Assembly: GCF_011761355.1 (NCBI RefSeq)
Contig: NZ_JAASRW010000010.1
Span: 124,001 to 188,000, forward strand
Length of the DNA stretch: 64,000 nt
Reading direction: 5' to 3'
Source: Paenibacillus lupini
Lineage (GTDB): Bacteria; Bacillota; Bacilli; Paenibacillales; Paenibacillaceae
In this document: positions 1-8,171 of the stretch, piece by piece
How the letters are laid out: every line of letters starts with the position of its first letter
Position numbering within the stretch: position 1 is the stretch's first letter
Notes under the pieces: generated by a model
Databases searched by the model: none
What the model saw: the letters and a program-made list of their open reading frames with translations, nothing else
Told to the model about the DNA's origin: nothing
Position numbers and translations under genes: made by a program

Positions 1-90
1 TCAAGCAGCAATCCGAAGCCGTGGGGACAACGCAAGAAGTGGCATTCAAGTAAACCGAAGCCTGCCGCATCTAACGCAGGCTGGGGTGGG

Positions 91-1023
91 ATGTGGCAGC
101 CTCGTAAACGTCCGGTAAGATCATCGGCAAAGGCGATAAAATCAATAAAGACGATGAACATCCGCTCCTCAGACAGTGGAGGTACAAGGCTGAAGTCACG
201 AAAGCGGAATACGAAAATGTGGATCGTTTTTACCATCCTTATCCTTTTGTTCGGAACGATCCAATCCCTCGTGTACATTGAAAAACATTTACGCCCGCCT
301 CTTATGAAGGTGGCTCAGCTACGTATTAAGCAGGTGGCCACGCAGGCTATTAATAAGGCTACTACGAATGAAGTCGTAAACAATGCAGACTTCGAGAAGC
401 TGATTGATTGGAAAATGAACAGCAACGGAAAAGTATCCGGTTTTATGCTGAACTATGCGGAGCATACAAAGATCCGCTCGGAAACGATTAAAACCGTACA
501 GGCTACTCTTGACGAGCTGAAGGAAATTCCTGAACATATTCCAGTCGGTAATGCACTTGGCAGTGCGCTGATCTCCACTTATGGACCGCGTATTCCCGTT
601 AAGTTCGAACCGGTTGGTGCGGTAAAAGTTGATCTGAATACGCGTCAGACGAATGCAGGCATCAATATGATTTTGATTGAAGTCTACATTCATATCGTAT
701 CCGAGGTTGCTATTATCGTTCCGTTTGAGACCGACCCTCAGATTGTAGAAACTGAAATTCCGATCTCTTATTTGCTGGTTGTTGGTGATGTGCCGATGTA
801 TTACTACGATAATGAAGGCAAGGCTGTTGGAGAATCTGCACCAAATGCGCCAAATATATCTCTGCCGATGTCAAAAGGTGCAGGGGTTACCCAGCCTTCG
901 GATGGAAGTATGCTCAAGGAACAGCTGGATTCGGCTAATTCGCCGCTTCCTTCCAGTGGAGATAGCGGTTCCGCCAATAACGCTGCAGGTAATGCTAATG
1001 CCGGCAATGCTGGCGGTGAGTGA
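91..1023 (+). CDS. yunB: YunB-like sporulation protein
   Basis: Resembles the YunB family, known in Bacillus as a mother-cell sporulation protein of unclear biochemical role. A strongly basic N-terminus (about residues 1-42) is followed by one membrane segment (about 43-62, MWIVFTILILLFGTI) and a long extracytoplasmic part containing the family stretch RIKQVATQAINKA and a conserved VPFETDPQIVETEIPIS region. The last 50 residues are a low-complexity Gly/Ser/Ala/Asn tail that makes it longer than the B. subtilis protein (about 254 aa from memory). The reading frame stays open to base 1 of the window, so the true start may lie further left. The ATG at 91 has a GGGGTGGG directly in front, which is too close to be a good ribosome binding site. 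Confidence 0.75.
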   Translation: MWQPRKRPVRSSAKAIKSIKTMNIRSSDSGGTRLKSRKRNTKMWIVFTILILLFGTIQSLVYIEKHLRPPLMKVAQLRIKQVATQAINKATTNEVVNNADFEKLIDWKMNSNGKVSGFMLNYAEHTKIRSETIKTVQATLDELKEIPEHIPVGNALGSALISTYGPRIPVKFEPVGAVKVDLNTRQTNAGINMILIEVYIHIVSEVAIIVPFETDPQIVETEIPISYLLVVGDVPMYYYDNEGKAVGESAPNAPNISLPMSKGAGVTQPSDGSMLKEQLDSANSPLPSSGDSGSANNAAGNANAGNAGGE

Positions 1024-1026
1024 AGC

Positions 1027-1078
1027 AAAAAAGGGGCGTCCCTCAAAGTCCAATCGGACTTTAGGGATCGCCCCTTTT
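1027..1078. terminator. Bidirectional terminator between yunB and lytH
   Basis: The hairpin arms AAAAGGGGCG and CGCCCCTTTT enclose an inner AAAGTCC/GGACTTT stem. A-rich and T-rich flanks allow termination on both strands. The stop codon of the minus-strand gene (1077-1079) lies in its edge. Confidence 0.85.
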
Positions 1079-2132
1079 AATGGTTTGATTTTAGCTTGCG
1101 CCGCTCATCCTGCTCCCACCGTCTTAGAAGCGGATAAGGATCAAATGCCCATTCGATAAGGCCGCGATCCCTGTAAACTCCATAATGCAGATGAGGAGGA
1201 AATTTGCCTTGCGTTCCCGGCTTCCCATAGCCTGAGCTGCCGACCCATCCGATCGTTTGGCCAGGTTTTACAATGGTACCGATTCCGACCGTCTTGTCAA
1301 AGCCAGACAGATGAGCGTAATAGTGATAATAATTGTTCAAATCCCGAATGCCGATTCGCCAGCCTCCATATGGATTCCAGCCCTTCACTTCTACTACGCC
1401 AAAGCAGGTGCTTCGAACAGGAATGCCGTAATTAGCGAAAATATCTGTTCCCTCATGGGTCCGCCTTCCTCCCCAGCCACGGGCATTACCCCATGTGCTT
1501 TTGTACGAATAATTGGTTCCAACCGGAACCGGGAAGGCATGGTCGTACAGATCCAGCCGGCCAAAAGCGGCATAAATACTTGAGAACTGCTGAATGCGCT
1601 GCACCGCTCTGCTATTATGGTAATATTCCCATAAGCCGATGGAAAAGTCATCCTCTGTTGATCCACCATACTGCAGAAATCGTGTCGCAACGGAATACAG
1701 CAGGTCCAGATCACTTGAACGGTCTGCGAAGCCGTCACCGTCGCCATCGCGGCCAACACCGTTGAACCATTGAATGGAAGCCGGTATGTTATCGGTTGGA
1801 TCCGGATTCAATGCTCCAGCCCACAGCTCCTCATCGATAAAAACACCAACGACGCTGCCGAGCTGCGGACGGGCTTTCGGACGAGCCTTTGACAACGTTC
1901 GTTCGTATTGATCAACAGCAGCAAGGCGGTACCAAGGAATACCTGTCATGACACTTAGCCGATCGTACAGCTGCTGTCTGCTAACCATAGGATCAATGTC
2001 CACGTCGGAAGATTGCGGATTGGCTGGCTCAGCTTCAGCTTTGCTGACGTTCCGATCTGCGTAGCATAATTGCCCGGTCATAAGCATGGAAGCGACAACG
2101 GCAGCTGTAATAATAGAAATAGTTGGTTTCAA
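1077..2132 (-). CDS. lytH: M23 family endopeptidase, LytH-like
   Basis: A secreted LytM-type (peptidase M23) zinc metallopeptidase that cuts peptidoglycan stem peptides. The zinc ligands are visible as THEGTD (HxxxD) and HLHYG. An N-terminal hydrophobic segment (PTISIITAAVVASMLMTG) is a signal peptide or anchor. It is convergent with the yunB-like gene and divergent from lipA-yutD, matching the yunA(lytH)-yunB-yutB neighbourhood I recall from B. subtilis, where LytH is an L-Ala-D-Glu peptidase of spore cortex maturation. That synteny is the basis for the symbol. Start: the frame opens at 2162, but the best ribosome binding site (AAGGGTGG, 2138-2145) serves the TTG at 2132, which begins right before the signal sequence. 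Confidence 0.75.
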   Translation of the reverse strand: MKPTISIITAAVVASMLMTGQLCYADRNVSKAEAEPANPQSSDVDIDPMVSRQQLYDRLSVMTGIPWYRLAAVDQYERTLSKARPKARPQLGSVVGVFIDEELWAGALNPDPTDNIPASIQWFNGVGRDGDGDGFADRSSDLDLLYSVATRFLQYGGSTEDDFSIGLWEYYHNSRAVQRIQQFSSIYAAFGRLDLYDHAFPVPVGTNYSYKSTWGNARGWGGRRTHEGTDIFANYGIPVRSTCFGVVEVKGWNPYGGWRIGIRDLNNYYHYYAHLSGFDKTVGIGTIVKPGQTIGWVGSSGYGKPGTQGKFPPHLHYGVYRDRGLIEWAFDPYPLLRRWEQDERRKLKSNH

Positions 2133-2185
2133 TCGTTCCACCCTTTCACAAGCTCGAAGCAATATTCGTTATGTTTTGCAAATCA

Positions 2186-2213
2186 TTGGATTTTATCCGA
2201 ACTATGCTATAAT
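2186..2213 (+). promoter_or_regulatory. Promoter of lipA
   Basis: TTGGAT (2186-2191), a 16-bp spacer, then TATAAT (2208-2213) preceded by TGC, an extended -10. It sits about 50 bp upstream of the lipA start. SigmaA-type by consensus. Confidence 0.6.
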
Positions 2214-2263
2214 AAACGGTGAGATTCAGCTGTCCAATTGAAAGTGAAAGCAGGGAATTCCAG

Positions 2264-3166
2264 ATGAAATCAAATAAAGAAAAATTGAAAAAGCCGGACT
2301 GGCTTAAAATAAAACTAACAACTGAAGGCAACTACACAGAAATTAAAGATATGATGCGTACAAAAACGCTTCATACGGTCTGCGAGGAAGCACGCTGCCC
2401 GAATATTTATGAATGCTGGGCGAACCGAACAGCTACCTTCATGATTCTAGGCGATATTTGTACACGTGCATGCCGTTTCTGCGCGGTTAAGACAGGACTG
2501 CCAACGGAGCTTGATCTTCAGGAGCCGGAACGTGTAGCGGAAGCAGCGGAGCAAATGGGGCTTCGCCACTGCGTTGTTACATCAGTTGCAAGGGATGATC
2601 TTGCCGATGGTGGTGCAGCGATCTTCGCAGGTACAATCCGTGCGATTCGTGAACGGATGCCTTTCTGCCGGGTAGAAGTACTGATTCCTGACTTTATGGG
2701 GAATAGTGATGCCCTTCAGGTTGTCATGGATGCCAAACCAGACATTCTGAACCATAATATCGAGACGGTAGAGAGAATGTCCAATCGTGTACGGGCGAAG
2801 GCAAAATACAGACGATCGCTGGAGCTGCTTAGACGCGCGAAGGAAATGAATCCGAAAATCCCAACGAAATCAAGCATTATGCTTGGCGTTGGCGAAACAT
2901 ATGAAGAGGTGCTGCAAGCGATGGACGATCTTCGGGCTGTGGATTGTAATATTTTGACGTTAGGCCAATATTTGCAGCCGACGCCAAACCATATGCCGAT
3001 TGAGCGTTATGTTCACCCGGATGAATTCAAAAGCTTGAAAGAAGAAGGATACAAGCGTGGATTCCGTCATGTCGAGTCGGGACCACTTGTAAGAAGCTCC
3101 TATCATGCGCATGAACAGACCGATTCCGCGGCGGCTGCGCAAGAACGCGAGCTTAGCAACGTATAG
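2264..3166 (+). CDS. lipA: Lipoyl synthase
   Basis: A radical-SAM enzyme that inserts two sulfurs into protein-bound octanoyl groups to give lipoyl cofactor. All family motifs are present: the auxiliary cluster [12 protein letters not shown] (C-x4-C-x5-C), the radical-SAM CTRACRFC (C-x3-C-x2-C), and the C-terminal RSSYHA serine motif. The product is 300 aa, normal for the family. The frame opens 15 codons earlier, but the ATG at 2264 begins the typical [18 protein letters not shown] region and has an AGGG site upstream. The extended -10 promoter at 2186 precedes it. yutD follows 35 bp later, as in Bacillus. Confidence 0.96.
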   Translation: MKSNKEKLKKPDWLKIKLTTEGNYTEIKDMMRTKTLHTVCEEARCPNIYECWANRTATFMILGDICTRACRFCAVKTGLPTELDLQEPERVAEAAEQMGLRHCVVTSVARDDLADGGAAIFAGTIRAIRERMPFCRVEVLIPDFMGNSDALQVVMDAKPDILNHNIETVERMSNRVRAKAKYRRSLELLRRAKEMNPKIPTKSSIMLGVGETYEEVLQAMDDLRAVDCNILTLGQYLQPTPNHMPIERYVHPDEFKSLKEEGYKRGFRHVESGPLVRSSYHAHEQTDSAAAAQERELSNV

Positions 3167-3201
3167 CTTCTATTGGGGAATTCGAAAGAGGGGAAACGGA
3201 A

Positions 3202-3930
3202 TTGATCCAAGTTGGCGGCAAAATTTATGAACTTATTCATGAGAATCGCAATGGCTGGAATGTAGACGCGTTCAAGGATCGTTATAGTGATGTACTGGAA
3301 CGTTACGATTTTATTATTGGTGATTGGGGTTACAGCCAGTTGCGCCTGAAGGGGTTCTTCCGGGATAACCATATGAAGGTGACCAAGGATAGCTCATTCT
3401 CGGGGATGTCTGACTATATTAATGAATATTGCAATTTCGGCTGTGCTTATTTTGTTTTGGAGAAGACAGGTACAGTGAAGAAATCAACTGATGAAGAAGA
3501 AGCCGAAGACCAGGAAGCTTCACTGAAGCAGGAGACGCTCACCTCGGACAGGCGTTACCCAGAGGAGGAGCTGGTGGATGCAGGAGCTTCCTCCTTGCTT
3601 GCTGATGCCATCTTGGCTGGTGCAGCCGCAGCAGCCCGTGAAAGCGCAGCAACGGGAAGAAGTCCACGCAGTGGTGAAGAATCGCAGCAGCCTGCCAGGC
3701 AGCAACAGCACAAGAGCGGTAAGGATCAACATCGGAAAAGCTATCGTCCAAACGGCAAGAAGCCAATTAGGCCGGCAGCAAACAAAGATGTAGCCGCAGC
3801 ATCTGAGCAAGTGCCCGTTCAATCCCATGCACAATCGGGACAGAAGCCGAGAGACAGGGATAGAGGCAGAGAGCAAGGCAGGGAACATAGCAACAAAGAG
3901 CAAGGCAAGGAGCAAGGAAGCCGTCAATAA
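3202..3930 (+). CDS. yutD: YutD family protein with long disordered tail
   Basis: The first about 100 residues match the YutD/DUF1027 family: a GGKIYELIHENRNGWN start, then YDFIIGDWGYSQLRLKGF and the cysteine-containing INEYCNFGCAYFVLEK. The molecular function is not known to me. The start is TTG at 3202 with a strong AGAGGGG site. The family is usually about 100 aa, but here about 135 residues follow that are rich in Ala, Gln, Arg, Lys, Gly and Glu and end in repeats of REQGREH/KEQGKEQG type, predicted disordered and basic. It shares its operon with lipA. Confidence 0.85.
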   Translation: MIQVGGKIYELIHENRNGWNVDAFKDRYSDVLERYDFIIGDWGYSQLRLKGFFRDNHMKVTKDSSFSGMSDYINEYCNFGCAYFVLEKTGTVKKSTDEEEAEDQEASLKQETLTSDRRYPEEELVDAGASSLLADAILAGAAAAARESAATGRSPRSGEESQQPARQQQHKSGKDQHRKSYRPNGKKPIRPAANKDVAAASEQVPVQSHAQSGQKPRDRDRGREQGREHSNKEQGKEQGSRQ

Positions 3931-3933
3931 GAA

Positions 3934-3987
3934 GAAAAGGGGCTGTCCAAAGGTCGATTCGACCTTACGGACAGCCCCTCTTTTGTA
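3934..3987. terminator. Bidirectional terminator yutD / nadK
   Basis: The arms AAAAGGGGCTGTCC and GGACAGCCCCTCTTTT enclose an inner perfect AAGGTCG/CGACCTT stem. It has flanking A and T runs and lies between convergent genes. Confidence 0.88.
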
Positions 3988-3988
3988 C

Positions 3989-4777
3989 CTACATATCGAC
4001 AAACGCGTCGCGGACGCGGTTCCAGAACGGGAACGGGCGATAGCGGGCAAAGCTGACTTTCCTTGTGGATACACTGCAGCGAATGGAACGGATATCGGTC
4101 CGTTGGAAGCTGAGGTGATCAATAGTCAGCAGCAAGCGCTGATCCTTCTTGGAACTGATATCGCAGTGATGATGCTGCGGTAGCAGGAATGATGAGCCAA
4201 GTGTTCGATAAACGCGGTTATTAATCGATGCGATCTCTGCAATCTGCAGCGATTCAATCGAAGGATGGACGATGGCGCCTCCGACACTTTTGTTATAAGC
4301 GGTGCTTCCCGAAGGGGTAGAGATAACAATTCCATCCCCACGGAACATCTCAAAGGATTCGTCATTAACGCGTAGTTGTACGACCAGTGTCGCATCAACG
4401 CCTTTTAAAGTAAATTCGTTAAGGGCAAGGTAGTAATAGTTCTGTTCGACTGTTTCCACCGCGATCTCAGCTAATGGATAACGGACGATGTGGGGCGTTT
4501 CTTCCGCCATCATGGTGACAAGCTCCTCTAATTCATCTGCTTTCCAATCCGCATAAAAGCCAAGATGGCCGGTATGAATCCCAACAAAGGATACGTCGGT
4601 CACCCGGTCAACATATTTGTGGAAAGCTTGAAGCAGCGTTCCATCTCCGCCGATAGACACGATAATGTCTGGTGCGTCGTCATGACGCGTGAGCCCGCGC
4701 TCCGCCGCAAGCAGATGGAATTGCTCCGCTAATGATTTCGATAGTTGATCGCCACGATCAATGATTGCATATTTCAA
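3989..4777 (-). CDS. nadK: NAD kinase
   Basis: ATP-NAD kinase that makes NADP. The catalytic/NAD-binding SIGGDGTLLQAFHKY and the SGSTAYNKSVGGAIVHP motif are both clear. The product is 262 aa, the size of B. subtilis PpnKA. Start: a GTG at 4801 lies inside the ribosome binding site. The TTG at 4777 is 10 nt after AAGGGG and gives MKYAIIDRGDQLSKSL, which lines up with the Bacillus enzyme's N-terminus as I remember it. The gene is monocistronic and convergent with yutD. Confidence 0.93.
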   Translation of the reverse strand: MKYAIIDRGDQLSKSLAEQFHLLAAERGLTRHDDAPDIIVSIGGDGTLLQAFHKYVDRVTDVSFVGIHTGHLGFYADWKADELEELVTMMAEETPHIVRYPLAEIAVETVEQNYYYLALNEFTLKGVDATLVVQLRVNDESFEMFRGDGIVISTPSGSTAYNKSVGGAIVHPSIESLQIAEIASINNRVYRTLGSSFLLPQHHHCDISSKKDQRLLLTIDHLSFQRTDIRSIRCSVSTRKVSFARYRPFPFWNRVRDAFVDM

Positions 4778-4862
4778 GAAATTTAAACCCCTTCCGGACA
4801 CATTGCATAGTACTATTGATGATATAGGAATATGGTTTCAAATTCAACGCTGAGCACAAAGT

Positions 4863-5930
4863 TTAAGGGGCCAGCCATCCCCATAACATATAGACTAGCA
4901 CAACAGAGATGAAGCCATGCGCCAACCGGGCGAACATCAGCGGAAGATAACGAAGGTCCGTACGGCTTAACAGGCTGAGTACTTGGGCATGTACAGAAAG
5001 TCCTCCCCAAGAAAGAATCCAAACGGCAATGGCAGTCTGGTGCATAAGACCCGTACCGGCCTCACCTGCTGCCCTTGCCCCAAGAGTAACCTCGAATAAG
5101 CCGAAAATACTGGCATCGGCCAGTTTATCATGAAGTCCAATTGCTCCAAACAAAAGCCGCAGCCCCTCAGCTAATACTTCAACGACACCAGCACGTGTTA
5201 GAAGCTCCATCACAACAGAGAAAAAAACGACAAGCCCGCCAACAACGATCATAAGACGAAGCGCAGATTGGATACTGTCTTGCAGCAGCTTGCCGAGGGT
5301 TCTGCCGTCAAGGAGTCTTGCCCCGTGCATAGCTTTGGTCGCCTCGACCAGGCGGGAGGTACGCCGGTGATGGGCACGGCGATGAACAGGTGACTCCGTT
5401 ATCGGCGCCTGCCGATCATGGAAGCGCATGAGAAGACCGATGATAAATGCTCCGCCATAGTGGGCAGCTGCAATCACAGGAGCTAAGGCCGCATTGTGGA
5501 AAAAGCCAACGGATACCGCTCCAATCAGAAAGATCGGATCCGATGTGGTGGTGAAAGCAACAAGGCGCTCCCCTTCCGCCCGATTCACGAGTCCTTGCTC
5601 CCATAACTGAGCAGTAAGCCTTGCCCCTACTGGATAACCGGATACATAGCCCATTGTAACTACAAAGCTGCCGATTCCCGGCAGCCGGAATAGCGGCCTC
5701 ATAAGCGGATCAAGCAGCTTGCCGAAGAAATGGACGATTCCAAAGCCAAGCAGCAGCTCGGAGATGACGAAGAAAGGGAAAAGGGCAGGAAATAACACCT
5801 GCCACCATATCGATAATCCCCGAAGTGAGGATTCCAGCGTTTGAGCCGGGAAAACCGCCATTAGCAAGGCGATAAACAAGGCACAAAGGCCTGTTAGCGA
5901 GGCTGGACGGGTAAGCGTTCGGAGCAGCAT
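4863..5930 (-). CDS. ylbJ: YlbJ/SpoVV sporulation membrane protein
   Basis: A polytopic membrane protein of the YlbJ family (nucleoside-recognition/gate domain). In B. subtilis YlbJ (SpoVV) is needed for dipicolinic acid transport into the forespore. The family signature is visible in LPGIGSFVVTMGYVSGYPVGARL, split here by the predicted membrane segments, and in about eight hydrophobic segments over 355 aa. The start at 5930 is chosen over the open ATG at 5972 because a perfect AAAGGAGG precedes it. There is 85 bp to nadK downstream and no obvious terminator between them. Confidence 0.88.
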   Translation of the reverse strand: MLLRTLTRPASLTGLCALFIALLMAVFPAQTLESSLRGLSIWWQVLFPALFPFFVISELLLGFGIVHFFGKLLDPLMRPLFRLPGIGSFVVTMGYVSGYPVGARLTAQLWEQGLVNRAEGERLVAFTTTSDPIFLIGAVSVGFFHNAALAPVIAAAHYGGAFIIGLLMRFHDRQAPITESPVHRRAHHRRTSRLVEATKAMHGARLLDGRTLGKLLQDSIQSALRLMIVVGGLVVFFSVVMELLTRAGVVEVLAEGLRLLFGAIGLHDKLADASIFGLFEVTLGARAAGEAGTGLMHQTAIAVWILSWGGLSVHAQVLSLLSRTDLRYLPLMFARLAHGFISVVLVYMLWGWLAP

Positions 5931-6139
5931 GAATACGTCCTCCTTTGAATATACGGCAGGCATAATGTACAACCTCTACATGAGGTATATGAAGAAAGTT
6001 GGACATCCATCACTTTTGGACGATTTATTGTGCGAAAAAAAATTTTTCATAATTCTAAGAAAACGCTTGCAAAAAGGGCTGGACGGTCCGTTTTTTTATG
6101 TTACAATGAAGGTACCTTTGAAGGCTTGGAGTGATGAGA

Positions 6140-6232
6140 ATGAGTATAATCGCTGGCATTCTGGTCTGTGCATTTGTTTATGTCATCCGAGAATCCTTAA
6201 CAGCACCGGGAGAAGAGGACTACGAAGGTTAA
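6140..6232 (+). CDS. 30-residue single-pass membrane peptide
   Basis: A small gene encoding MSIIAGILVCAFVYVIRESL followed by a short acidic tail (TAPGEEDYEG). One hydrophobic segment (residues 3-16), an Arg-Glu boundary and an acidic C-terminus give a typical small membrane protein. TTGGAG lies 8 nt upstream of the ATG at 6140; an alternative in-frame ATG at 6134 has worse spacing. The gene ends 30 bp before a perfect rho-independent terminator, so it is a complete transcription unit. Family and function not recognised. Confidence 0.6.
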   Translation: MSIIAGILVCAFVYVIRESLTAPGEEDYEG

Positions 6233-6259
6233 CACGAATCGTTTCGGCTTATTGATAAC

Positions 6260-6296
6260 AATCCCGCATTGGAGACGATGCGGGATTTTTTTTTTA
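6260..6296 (+). terminator. Terminator of the 30-aa gene
   Basis: AATCCCGCAT / ATGCGGGATT stem (10 bp), 8-nt loop, followed by ten T residues. Confidence 0.9.
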
Positions 6297-6333
6297 TGAT
6301 ATAATACTAAATACCTACATTTTGGAGATGAAA

Positions 6334-6723
6334 TTGACGATGAATAGGAATATAAGCCTTTATGAAGCAATTGGCGGAGCTGAGTCTTTAAGACGAATTG
6401 TTGAGTCTTTTTACCCTAAAGTACAGGAGCATGAGCTGCTCGGTCCACTTTTTCCGGATAATATCCTTCCCGTTATGGAGAAGCAGATTATGTTTTTGAC
6501 GCAGTTCTTTGGAGGACCTATGTTGTTTTCCGATGAATATGGCCATCCGATGATGCGGGCAAGGCATATGCCTTTTCCGATTACGCCGAAACATGCTGAA
6601 GCTTGGCTCGATTGTATGAGAAGAGCATTACAAGAGGTTTCCGGCCTGGATGAAGAGCTGCAATCGTACATTATTGAAAGACTATCAGGTCCTGCCCACC
6701 ATTTTGTGAACACACCCGAATAG
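6334..6723 (+). CDS. Truncated haemoglobin, group II
   Basis: Haem protein of the group II 2/2 globins (YjbI type in Bacillus), implicated elsewhere in O2/peroxide chemistry. Seen: IVESFYPKV with the B10 Tyr, FLTQFFGGP, the proximal haem histidine in MRARHMPF, and Trp in AWLDCM at the group II G8 position. The product is about 130 aa. The start is uncertain: TTG at 6334 is 6 nt from GGAG, ATG at 6340 is 12 nt away, and ATG at 6328 abuts it. yjbI sits near pepF/yjbG in Bacillus, and a pepF gene follows 1.5 kb downstream. Confidence 0.85.
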   Translation: MTMNRNISLYEAIGGAESLRRIVESFYPKVQEHELLGPLFPDNILPVMEKQIMFLTQFFGGPMLFSDEYGHPMMRARHMPFPITPKHAEAWLDCMRRALQEVSGLDEELQSYIIERLSGPAHHFVNTPE

Positions 6724-6737
6724 GAGATGGGATTGGT

Positions 6738-7463
6738 ATGGAGCCGCTCTATCAGACAAAGATGAATTGCATTTGTTGTGAAACCATCTTTACGACATCA
6801 CGTGTTCGCCCGAGCTTTAAGAAGGCGATGTCTATGGATTCTGATTTTTGCGGGTTTTACCGGTCGGATGCGAATCCGGATTATTATGTTGTCCGAGTCT
6901 GTCCGACTTGCGGATTTGCAACAACAGAGAATGGAATACAGAGACTTACAGAGCGTCAGAAGAAAGATTACCATGCACAGATTGGTTCACGCTGGACGAT
7001 GTGTGATTATGGTGGTGAACGAGACGCGGCTGGGGCGATGAAGGTGTACAAGCTTGCCCTATTATCGGCACAATCGATTGGGGAAAAACAGAGGGTTATC
7101 GCAGGCATTTTGCATCATATAGCGTGGTTATATCGTTATGAGAGCAATCAGCAGGAGGAACAGCGGTTTATGCGGTTCGCGCTGCAAGCGTATATTAAGG
7201 TATACGAGGAAGAAGGATCGGAGCTGAACAATGCGAAGCTCATGTATCTGATTGGGGAACTAAACAGGCGTACCGGCGAGCTCACTGAAGCGGTCAAATG
7301 GTTCTCCCGAATCGTTGGAGACAAACGAATTATGGATGCCGCTATGATTCGGAAAAGCCGCGAGCAATGGCAGCTGATCCGCGAACAGCTGAATAACGGA
7401 CAGCCAGTATCATCAGGCGATAGCGACAGAGCAGGAGATTCTCCTGTGCAAACGACAGCTTAA
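6738..7463 (+). CDS. DUF2225 protein with zinc-ribbon Cys pairs
   Basis: Matches the DUF2225 family of low-GC Firmicutes. The N-terminal CICCETIFTTSRVRPSF and the VRVCPTCGFATTE segments supply CxxC pairs likely to bind zinc. The rest is mostly helical with TPR-like character (AGILHHIAWLYRYE, ALQAYIKVYEEEGSELNN, YLIGELNRRTGE). It is a cytoplasmic protein of 241 aa and starts 14 bp after the globin gene with GGAGATGGG as its site, so the two are probably co-transcribed. The function is unknown; protein-protein interaction is only an inference from the repeats. Confidence 0.78.
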   Translation: MEPLYQTKMNCICCETIFTTSRVRPSFKKAMSMDSDFCGFYRSDANPDYYVVRVCPTCGFATTENGIQRLTERQKKDYHAQIGSRWTMCDYGGERDAAGAMKVYKLALLSAQSIGEKQRVIAGILHHIAWLYRYESNQQEEQRFMRFALQAYIKVYEEEGSELNNAKLMYLIGELNRRTGELTEAVKWFSRIVGDKRIMDAAMIRKSREQWQLIREQLNNGQPVSSGDSDRAGDSPVQTTA

Positions 7464-7478
7464 CTGGCTTGTCCAACA

Positions 7479-7721
7479 TTAACGGGTCAGCCTGCGCAGC
7501 GGCTGATCCGTTAGCATATAGTCAGGATCCATATCAATGATCGTGACTTTGTTATGACAGCAGGGGAAGACGAGCAGTCTTTTTTTTCCGTGATGAATCT
7601 CTTCGATCTCACGGACACGCAGAGGTATCAATACGTTATCATTGCCGCAGAATGGGCAGCTTGGGACGTAAATATCCTTCATGATAATATCGTAAGGCCA
7701 AGTCTTCTCGAATGGAATCAT
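7479..7721 (-). CDS. Small Cys-rich protein downstream of yycC
   Basis: 80 aa with a CPFCGN pair and a later FPCCHNK pair, spaced like a small zinc ribbon. The first residues (MIPFEKTWPYDIIMKDIYVP) are not a signal sequence. Its ATG overlaps the stop of yycC in an ATGA arrangement, so the two are translationally coupled. I do not recognise the family. The end of the gene contains an AACGG..CAGCC/GGCTG..CCGTT hairpin that could help terminate transcription. Confidence 0.7.
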   Translation of the reverse strand: MIPFEKTWPYDIIMKDIYVPSCPFCGNDNVLIPLRVREIEEIHHGKKRLLVFPCCHNKVTIIDMDPDYMLTDQPLRRLTR

Positions 7722-7909
7722 GAGGATGATTCCTCAGAACCAGGAGCGGAATCGGACGGCTTATTAGCCTCTGCTTCCGCTTTTGCCAGCTCGGTAAGCT
7801 TTTGGAGCAAAATATGTTTAGGCATATGCATCAAATGTTCGATCGGCACGCCAAGCTGCTTGGACAGCTTGATGGCTGTGTCGGCCGAGATTTGCAATGG
7901 TTGAGTCAT
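7718..7909 (-). CDS. yycC: YycC-like small protein
   Basis: 63 aa. The N-terminal MTQPLQISADTAIKLSKQL and IEHLMHMPKHILLQKL fit the YycC-like family, small proteins of unknown function in Bacillales. The C-terminal 20 residues are an acidic, Ser-rich tail not typical of the short B. subtilis version. A strong AGGAGG (7919-7926 region, minus strand) precedes the ATG, and the first copy of a palindromic repeat array begins at that ribosome binding site (see 7922-8044). Confidence 0.75.
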   Translation of the reverse strand: MTQPLQISADTAIKLSKQLGVPIEHLMHMPKHILLQKLTELAKAEAEANKPSDSAPGSEESSS

Positions 7910-7921
7910 GGTGTTATTCCT

Positions 7922-8044
7922 CCTAAAAAGAATTGCGAAGTAATTCTTACTTCGTAAGCGTGGGCCTAAAAAGAATTGCGAAGTAATTCTTACTTCGTAA
8001 GCGTAAGCTTAAAAGAATTGCGATAATTCTTACTTCGTAAGTGT
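7922..8044. repeat. Tandem palindromic repeat, 3 copies (family member 1)
   Basis: Two identical 40-bp copies (7922-7961 and 7965-8004, period 43) and a third with an internal 2-bp loss (8008-8044). The unit contains AAGAATTGCGAAGTAATTCTT and CGAAGTAATTCTTACTTCG. Read in the yycC direction, two overlapping hairpins are possible: CGAAGTAA/TTACTTCG and AAGAATT/AATTCTT. Related arrays are at 50564-50748 and 56144-56181. Confidence 0.9.
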
Positions 8045-8171
8045 AATTTAGATATAATTAAGTTATACACCGCTGATAGAGATTGCGCAAATTTATTTCG
8101 TGATCTTTTGTGGCGGTGTTTTTGATGAAGGCCTATATAGCCTAAATGAGAATGAAGGAGAGAACGGCAGA

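Noticed and set aside
1-90. Separate gene at the left edge
   Set aside because: The bases before 91 are in the same open frame as the YunB-like gene and look like an Arg/Lys-rich N-terminal extension, not another gene.
3520-4122. 200-codon minus-strand frame over the yutD tail and nadK end
   Set aside because: Leu/Cys-rich shadow of the low-complexity YutD tail, crossing a terminator.
7922-8044. CRISPR array
   Set aside because: Units are almost contiguous (3-bp gaps), internally palindromic, and there are no unique spacers or cas genes. The same applies to 50564-50748.
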